Assembly (NCBI GenBank): GCA_963854735.1
Contig: OY978097.1
Location: 1,674,001-1,738,000 of the forward strand
Source of the DNA: Marvania coccoides
Taxonomy: Eukaryota; Chlorophyta; Trebouxiophyceae; Chlorellales; Chlorellaceae
DNA length: 64,000 bases
Direction of reading: 5' to 3'
A model generated the notes under the pieces. That model was given only the letters and a program-made list of their open reading frames with translations, did not search any database and was not told where the DNA came from. This document shows positions 56,048 through 64,000 of the stretch, piece by piece. How positions within the stretch are numbered: the first letter of the stretch is position 1; each line of letters begins with the position of its first letter. Both the position numbers and the translations under genes were made by a program.

Positions 56048-57073
56048 CTACTGCTGCTGCTGCTCTTCTTCATGCTGCTGAGTTCCTGCCGCCGCCGCCG
56101 CCGCTGCCGCTTGTTGCTTCGCAAAACTGCCGCCCGCATGCCCGGTGACGGGGCATGGCAGCCCGTACTGCGCAAACTTCATGTAGATCTGCATCTTCGC
56201 GCGGTCCAGAGCCGCTCCTGGGGAGTCCAGCGCGGGGCGCACGATGGTCTCAAACGCTTCTGGCGACCCCGCCTTCTCTTCGTCGAAATAAAAGTCAATC
56301 ACGTAGCGCACCTCCGTGCCGCAGCGATCCACGTACCAGTCGTGCCGGTCAAACGGCAGCGGGCCCCCGAACCAGCTGCGCAGCCGCGCCAGCGGCGAGA
56401 GATCGTCGGGGCGCCCTTGGAAGCGCAGCAGCGTGGGGTTGCCGCATGCGTCGCGGTGCAGGGACTCCCAGGTGCGCACCTCTGCCCAGGTAATTTCGTT
56501 CATGGTGTTGTGCGCGTGCACCACCGATTCCATGTCGTCCTCGGTGACGTCGTCACCTTTGCCCTTCCGTCGCAAGGCTGCACTCATTAATTATTGTTAA
56601 GGAAAAAAACGTTTTTCGAGATAGACAGTTGAGAAAGGAGAAGCTCTTGTGATGTTCATATACATTTCCCCTTCCAAACACTGTCTACGCAAGCGAACAA
56701 AAGCGACGGCGATTTTTATTATTAATTTACCGTTAAAGAACATTTGGGGAGAAGGGTACACCCAGGTGGAATCTGTGCCACCCTTGGGAATGGTGGAGGG
56801 AATGCGCTCGGTGGGGAGGAGCTTCTTCTGCCCTGGGCAAGGCTGTTGGTTGGGCTCCAGCGGCATGTTATTTTTGGGGTCCAAGATGTCCAACCCATCG
56901 AAGTTGGGGATGGCCTGCGCAGGTGACGGCGCAGAGGGGTCATTGATGCGCTGGTTGTACACGTTGTAGACGGCCTCATTGCGGTAGCGCTCGGGAACGG
57001 GGCACTCTGAGGAAGATGAGGATGGAGGTGCAGCAGCAGCCGGCCCAGACGCTTTGCTGGCGCTGTTCCCCAT
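56048..57073 (-). CDS. HCCS: Holocytochrome c synthase (cytochrome c heme lyase)
   Basis: Exons 56731-57073 and 56048-56577 (290 aa); GT-AG intron, phase 1. The N terminus MGNSASK is followed by a CP heme-regulatory-like motif (ECPVPE, Cys24). The family core is clear: [50 protein letters not shown], then across the junction [24 protein letters not shown], the conserved His in this segment being the reported heme ligand, [40 protein letters not shown]. It attaches heme to cytochrome c in the mitochondrial intermembrane space. The tail is Ala/Gln-rich and non-conserved. Confidence 0.95.
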
Positions 57074-57996
57074 GGTGTACAGGTTTTATGAAATGATGAA
57101 ATAAGATTAAATTCGAGAATGCGGCGTAGGAAGGAGAATGTGTCTCAAATTCGTTGTCATGCAATTTCGAAGCCCATGTTCTTGCTGTTAATATTAATTA
57201 ATTTTGTAATAAACAAATGAAATTTATGCGGTTGCTCGTTACGATCGGAAAACGACTAAACCTGCATTTTATTTTCAAAAATTAAATTGTTTTTTAAGCT
57301 CGTGTTTTCATACACCCTCAGCTTCGCTAATTTTATATATTGACATGTAAAATAATTAAAGGATGGCGATCTTTCCTCGTCGTGCATCGTTGACCACCAC
57401 TTGATTTTTTTTCTCCAGCCGCCACCGCTTGCCAAAGCAGTGCTTTTCTTTTCTTTTCTCTCCTGCATGCTTTTCTGTTTTTTCATTTCGAATTGAGACC
57501 TTGGGGAATTGGTTGACCTTGGGGAGGATGTTGCAATTAAGGGGCAGCTGCTGCTATCGAATATCTTACTTGACGTCCTGCTCAGTCACCGCTGCTGTAC
57601 ATATATAAAGACGGTCTTACATATATAACCCAGCCACTGAGCAGTGTCAATGCAGTCAATTCACATGATTAAATTCTATTACTGTAATAATAGGGCGGCA
57701 GGGCCTGGTTGAATTAAGGCTCTCTGCAAATTTTCAGGCGTCGGGAAGTCTTTCCTGACAGCTTCCTCTCTTCCTTCTGAACAACAGCGCTGCTCCTACT
57801 TCTGGGAAAGCTGCGTTCTGTGCGGAGATAACAGCAGTAGGCCCAGCACGGCTCCAGGTCAAGGCTTCGCTTTTATTTTTTTGAATGAGGGAAGAAAGAA
57901 ATTTTAATTGCTGAAAGCCAGCGTCTCTTCTCTGGCTATTCGAAATCTTTATAAATTTTAGCAGAGGAGCGCAAGTGTGGAATCAAAGTAGTCACG
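57074..57996. promoter_or_regulatory. Divergent intergenic region, HCCS / MSI1
   Basis: 923 bp between outward starts. AT-rich next to each gene, with two ACATATATAA words at 57598-57606 and 57620-57628 and a more GC-rich stretch at about 57730-57870 without an open frame. No RNA gene was recognised. Confidence 0.4.
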
Positions 57997-59465
<1,469 letters not shown>

Positions 59466-59754
59466 TCTGCTGGCGCTGGCTGCGGGATTTGATTGTGTTT
59501 TGTTTTTATGTTTTTGGGTGTGCTTTAGCTGGTGAAATGCGTGTGTTCTAACTTTGTAATCTAACTGACTCGAGGGTATTTGAAATTCTGACATCAGCAG
59601 TGGAGGAGGTGGCTGGGAGGGCCAGAAACACAGCGCAATTTGCTTAAAAATACAGGTTTGATTGTCGGTCAAGGCATTCTGAAAGTCTTACTCTCGCAGC
59701 GGAGCAGCCAAGCACGCGTTGGCGAACTTCGATTGATCATTTTTTTTTAATTGC
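59466..59754. other. Same-strand spacer MSI1 to DUF1295 gene
   Basis: 289 bp. A TGTAA at 59555-59559 fits the MSI1 polyadenylation signal. The rest is the promoter of the next gene. Confidence 0.45.
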
Positions 59755-61019
59755 ATGAGAGCGTCCTTTCTCCGTTCCATCACCCTCTCAAAAAACCAAG
59801 CCTGCTATACCAACCACGATTTCCGTGCCTGCCGGCCCTCCACTTCGCCGCGAGCCCCTCCATTTGTGGCTATCACCCACCGCTCCCGCTGTCCCTTCAA
59901 TTCCTCAGTCCCCCTCTCTCCTTCCACGGCTACCTCCCTTCCCATCACAGCAGCTGCAATGGTCCTGGACACCCGCGCCACGGTGCTCATCTATGGATCC
60001 GCTTGCGACTTGGGCATCCAGCTTGTCGGCTGGGCAGTGGCCACCCTCCTTAAAAACGAAAAATTCTACGATGCGCTGGGGTCGGTGGCGTACCTGGCCC
60101 TGGCCCTGGGCTCGCTGGGCCTTTCTTCAACTTTCTTTCCTCGCCAGATCCTCATGACGTGCCTGGTGTGCGCCTGGACGCTGCGCCTGGGAACCTTCCT
60201 GCTGCTACGCGTTCTCAAGACCGGCGGGGACTCACGCTTCGACGAGCTCAAGCACAAGCCACGTAAGGGATCGCGTGTTACTATTGATGTTTGTTCTCAT
60301 TTCTTTTATAATAAAGAAAGTTCGTTTATTAATCACGCACCCCTCCCAGAGCTATTCACACGTGTCCCTACTTCTCTCATACTGGGGTTTGATTCTATCC
60401 TCCTCGCGTTTACATTATTTTGTGCAACAATCCCTCTGCGTGCTAATTGTCACGTATGACAATCAACATTTAACCTCCGTTTTCTTTCAACTTTTCCCGA
60501 CTCGAATTTTTCGCAGTGAGCTTCCTGGTGGCGTGGATGATGCAGGCGGTGTGGGTGTTCGTGGTCAGCCTACCCCTGCTGCTTCTCAACTCCGACGCCG
60601 CCAACCCGGCGCTGCGTTGGACCGACGTCGTGGGGGTGGCGTTCTTTGCCATCGGCCTCCTCACAGAAACCATCGCCGACTTCCAAAAGCTAGCTTTCAA
60701 GCTGGACCCCGCCAACAAGGGGAAATTCATTACCACGGGACTGTGGGCCTGGGCGCGCTACCCCAACTACTTTGGCGAGATGCTGCTGTGGTGGGGCGTC
60801 TTTCTTGGGTGCTGTGCGGTGTTTAACGGCGCAGAGTGGGTGGCGGTGCTGTCCCCGTTGTTTGTGGCGTTCCTGCTGTTCTTTGTGAGTGGCATCCCGC
60901 TGCAGGAGCGCCAAGCGCAGAACCGGTGGGGCGAAGACCCCGCTTATGTTGCTTACCGGGCTCGCACTTTTCTCCTGCTGCCGTTGCCCAAGCTGTGGGC
61001 CCCCAAACAGCATGAATGA
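59755..61019 (+). CDS. DUF1295 / steroid 5-alpha-reductase-like membrane protein
   Basis: Exons 59755-60262 and 60517-61019 (336 aa); GT-AG intron, phase 1. The first 68 residues (MRASFLRSITLSKNQACY...) are basic and Ser/Thr/Pro-rich, like a plastid or mitochondrial targeting peptide; if they are 5' UTR the start is the ATG at 59959. Six or more membrane helices follow. Family motifs: CAWTLRLGTFLLLRVLKTGGDSRFDE (WxxRLxxyl..R), VSFLVAWMMQAVWVF, NPALRWTDVVG, IADFQKLAFK, GLWAWARYPNYFGEMLLWWG and GEDPAYVAYRARTFLLLP. DUF1295 proteins are related to isoprenylcysteine methyltransferases and steroid reductases with NADPH-binding C termini; substrate unknown. A TGTAA follows at 61061. Confidence 0.87.
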
Positions 61020-61363
61020 TGACGTAAGTCTTATGGAGCAGAATTTCAGGGGCATTTGTATGTAAATAAAGAATGGCACTTCATTTGTTGACCTCGCTCT
61101 TACAGCTTTTGTGTGCGATGAGTACGACTTTCATAAATTGTAGAACAGCAGCGCAAAGGGTGGTTTTGTTGGGCTTGTGACGCCGGTACACTACGCAAAC
61201 ATCACACTCCCCCAGAATCCGACATTTTTTTTCTTTCTTCTCGTTCCTCCTCCAGACACATCATCTACACGTTACATACAGTCCCAAAACTGAACGCAGC
61301 AGCGGTGCCTAGCTCAGTACAAATACTGCCAGGCTGCCGCTGCTGCTGCGGGGGGTGCACCGT
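61020..61363. other. Convergent 3' spacer
   Basis: 344 bp between the DUF1295 gene (+) and the LHCI gene (-). TGTAA at 61061-61065 (+) and its complement TTACA at 61272-61276 (minus strand) fit the poly(A) signals of the two genes. Confidence 0.5.
61061..61065 (+). terminator. UGUAA polyadenylation signal, DUF1295 gene
   Basis: TGTAA 42 bp past the stop codon, followed by AATAAAG-like sequence. Matches the chlorophyte poly(A) signal. Confidence 0.5.
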
Positions 61364-62397
61364 TCACCAGGGCAGGGCGGAGGTGAGGGCAAAGTTCTCG
61401 GAGAAGGGGGAGGACAGGTGGGCGGACAGGGCCTCCAGGGGAGACTTGCCGTTGGCCTGGTGCTGCGCCACAAAGCCGAGGAATGCAATCTGCGCGGATT
61501 CAAGGGGTAATGTTTAATTTCATGTTCATATACGGCAAGGCAAGATGGAGCTAGGAAAGTTTTCTCCCGATCGCTAATATACCGCCATTCTCACCATTGC
61601 GAGGCGGCCGTTCTTGATCTCCTTGAGCTTGAGCTCGGCCAGGTTGCCCTTGGACATGCCCATGGGGTCGAACGCACCGCCAGGGTAGATGCGCTGCTCC
61701 TGGGCGGCGTTGCCGCGCTGGAGCTCGACGCCAGCCATGGCCAGGAACTCAACGCCGGCCAGGGTGCCGAGGTCGAAGGGCACCTCCTGTCCGAAGTAGG
61801 TGGCGTGGCCGCCCTGCACCAGGGGCAGGGGGGCTGCGTACCAGTCGCCCTGGCCCAGCACCTCGGCGCCCAGGCAGCCGGCGACGCCCAGCATGGCCCA
61901 GCGGCCGTGGATGACCTCGGACTCCTGGAAGCGGGCCAGGTTGCCGGCGTCCTCGCCCAGCTTGAGGGGGTCTGTAAGCGGGGAGGAGGAAAGAATGCAG
62001 AGGGTCGGATGTCTGGTTTTACAGCGGAAAAGGCGGGAGAATGTGGAGTGCCGTGCAGGCATACGTGTGCGTGCTACTCACCAAATCCGTAGGAGGCGGG
62101 CAGGGACTCCAGGTAGGCGGGGGTGGTGGAGCCGGGAAGCCAGTTTCCTAGATTGAGACAAAAGTAGTAGGAGGGTGAGTTCAAGCTTCAAAAATATGAC
62201 TTGATTAATACGGGCCAGAAAGTTGATATTTGGAATGGCTTGAAATATGAATCCTTATCTCTCTCCGCCCCCCGAAAATTCACCCCACCCCAAAATCTCC
62301 CAAATTGCTTACCAGCCTTCATCTGGACCTTGGACCCATTCTGCACCTTGGCGACGGACGCACCGCAGAAAGCGGGGGCACGGACGGAAGCAAGCAT
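61364..62397 (-). CDS. LHCA: Photosystem I light-harvesting protein (Lhca1-type)
   Basis: Exons 62313-62397, 62082-62147, 61595-61971, 61364-61489 (654 nt, 217 aa); GT-AG introns, all phases match. The start gives a transit peptide (MLASVRAPAFCGASVAKVQ). The mature protein begins NWLPGSTTPAYLESLPASYGFDPLKLG. Helix B has ESEVIHGRWAMLGVAG and helix A has LKLKEIKNGRLAM continuing across the last intron into IAFLGFVAQHQ. The short C-helix region (LAGVEFLAMAGVELQRG) and YPGGAFDPMGMSKG are LHCI-like. It binds chlorophyll a/b in the PSI antenna belt. Assignment to Lhca1 is tentative. It is head to head with another LHCI gene; introns sit at equivalent sites (before FDP and after RLAM). Confidence 0.93.
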
Positions 62398-62836
62398 CGT
62401 GAGATTTAGTGAGGGGTCTGGAGGGTAAGGGAAACGAAATAAACGTCAGGATCCGAATTCTACACAATCGCCATGCCCGCAAATTGGGGTGTGGACTGTG
62501 AACATAGATGCGCTCGGCCTGGAGCGCCTGCAGCGCTCCGATGGCCGGTTTCGCTACGAAAACGATGATCATATGGGATGTAAACCAGCACGCTCGGGGG
62601 CGATGGCTGGGCCTGTCGGCGCTCACCTCGGGTGTAGACGAAATGGAGGAATAATGCTTAATCAAATCCAGGCCAGGAAACTCCGATTTCACTCGGTGAC
62701 TTCAAAGATTTCTTCTTATCCAGGACCCGCCAGAACAGATTGAGAGCTCGTTTTCGTTTTTGTCTCCTGTTCGGGCTTGCAGACGGTGTTGTCAATTCTG
62801 GTTTTGCTGCTACAAGTCTCCGTAGATCCACCAAAG
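62398..62836. promoter_or_regulatory. Bidirectional promoter of two LHCI genes
   Basis: 439 bp between the two outward start codons. It must drive both antenna genes. No obvious light-responsive element could be named with certainty. Confidence 0.55.
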
Positions 62837-64000
62837 ATGGCATCCGCAATCAAAACTTCGTTTGTCCGCCAGGCCACCTCCTCGGTGGTCGCTCGCCCCG
62901 TGAGTGGACAAGGACGTTGCGGGGGTTGATCGCTGCTGTTTTTGCGTTCGTCTATTGCGATGAACACCGCGGGATGGGTGTGAAGAGGGGGGATACTTGG
63001 TGGATTGAAGATGACTATATCTCAGAATATTTGTCTCGATTTCGCTGGGTTTGGGGAATGGGAGTGGGAACCATGAAAATTACACAAATTTTAAAGATTG
63101 CGTCACTCACGCCACCTTCCCTTATTTGTTTGCCCTCCTTTCGCAGGCCGCCTCTCGCACCGTGGCGGTGGCCGCCTCTGGCCGCCCTCTGTGGTATCCC
63201 GGCAACACTGAGGTCGTGCCCGAGTACCTCGACGGCACTCTGGCTGGTGAGCCCCTTTGGTTTATTCTTCAGCCTACTTCCCTCTTCCGACTCTTCATTA
63301 TTTCACATAAATTTTCACACCCATATTTTCTCTTGTAACTCCAAACAGGCGACTACGGATTCGACCCCCTGGGCCTGGGCTCCTCCCCCGAGCAGCTGGC
63401 CTGGAACGTGCAGTCCGAGCTCATCCACGGCCGCACCGCCATGACCGCCGTTGCCGGCATCCTCTTCACCTCGCTCGCCAACAAGGCCGGCGCCGGCATC
63501 CCCGAGTGGTACGAGGCCGGCAAGGTCTACATGGACACCCACCCCGAGGTTTCCTTCGGCGCCCTGGTGTGGACCACCATCGCCATCTCCGGCTGGGTTG
63601 AGTTCAAGCGCCTGCAGGACATCCGCAACCCCGGCTCCCAGGGCGACGGCTCCTTCCTGGGCATCACCGACGACTTCAAGGGCGTGTCTAACGGCTACCC
63701 CGGCGGCAAGTACTTTGACTTTATGGGGCTGTCCCGTGGAGACGCTGCCAAGTACGAAGAGTACAAGCAGAAGGAGGTGAAGAACGGCCGCCTCGCAATG
63801 GTGAGTAGTAAGGGGGAAACACGAGTTGATTGAATATGAACCCAAAATCGTCAAATTTTCTTTGATTCCATCTTATCTTGCCGGTGACGCATGAAATTAA
63901 CAAACCGTGTTTATTCCTTGTACGAGTGCAGTTGGCATTCCTCGGCTTCGCCGCGCAGTACGCTGCCACCGGCAAGGGCCCCATCGACAACCTGGCCGCC
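62837..64000 (+). CDS. LHCA: Photosystem I light-harvesting protein, 3' partial
   Basis: Exons 62837-62899, 63147-63246, 63349-63800 and 63932 to the window end (still open). GT-AG introns, phases 0, 1, 0. The transit peptide is MASAIKTSFVRQATSSVVARP. The mature part starts [32 protein letters not shown]. Helix B: WNVQSELIHGRTAM; helix C region: GWVEFKRLQDIRNPGSQGDGSFLG; then NGYPGG and helix A: QKEVKNGRLAM/LAFLGFAAQYA. The RLQDIRNPGS block is typical of LHCI proteins related to Lhca3/Lhca5-like forms. The ending GKGPIDNLAA is near the normal C terminus, so only a few codons are missing. PSI antenna function by family. Confidence 0.94.

Overview
The window is nuclear DNA of a photosynthetic eukaryote, almost certainly a chlorophyte green alga. 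Genes are split by many short spliceosomal introns (about 54 inferred). Coding exons are GC-rich, while introns and spacers are AT-rich. The products include light-harvesting chlorophyll proteins (three genes), a TOC64/OEP64-type chloroplast envelope protein, several proteins with likely plastid transit peptides, and UGUAA-like 3' signals. I joined exons by hand. Every multi-exon model listed keeps reading frame across every junction, which is the main support for the coordinates.

Layout: 1-1698 TOC64-like protein (5' end outside the window, +); 1878-5536 GYF-domain protein (-); 5843-6773 tubulin cofactor B (+); about 6.97-8.82 kb fold-back repeat island; 9120-10888 legumain/vacuolar processing enzyme (-); 11050-12127 LHCB7-like antenna protein (+); 12279-13879 methyltransferase (+), followed by a 213-bp tandem array of its own terminal exon; 15156-16589 plastid-targeted beta-propeller glycosidase-like protein (-); 16831-20924 large coiled-coil protein (+); 21.2-21.9 kb decayed duplicated gene; 23303-24058 USP-like protein (+); 24450-29535 cellulose synthase fused to a GH9 domain (-); 31393-33070 D-ribulokinase-like FGGY kinase (-); 33408-35453 BEACH protein (-); 35760-39386 UPF2 (+); 39569-40494 BUD31 (-); 40793-51283 ATM kinase, 10 exons (-); 51470-52519 Ap4A phosphorylase (+); 52955-53571 small secreted PAN-like protein (+); 54245-55631 prolyl 4-hydroxylase (-); 56048-57073 holocytochrome c synthase (-); 57997-59465 MSI1/RBBP4 (+); 59755-61019 DUF1295 membrane reductase (+); 61364-62397 and 62837-64000 a head-to-head pair of LHCI antenna genes.

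The gene set is a typical mixed eukaryotic neighbourhood: photosynthesis, RNA decay and splicing, DNA-damage signalling, chromatin, cell wall and secretion. Several pairs are divergent with short shared promoters: GYF/TBCB, BEACH/UPF2, ATM/Ap4A phosphorylase, HCCS/MSI1 and LHCA/LHCA.

The most unusual object is the 24.4-29.5 kb gene. One frame-consistent transcript encodes a complete family 2 cellulose synthase with D, DxD, TED and QxxRW intact. Its last membrane helices run straight into a GH9 (KORRIGAN-like) endoglucanase domain that appears to have lost its catalytic aspartates, acid glutamate and signature histidine, and that carries an inserted linker with eight DPF motifs. Other leads are the terminal-exon tandem array, a fold-back element carrying captured exon-like sequence, and a high share of GC-AG introns.
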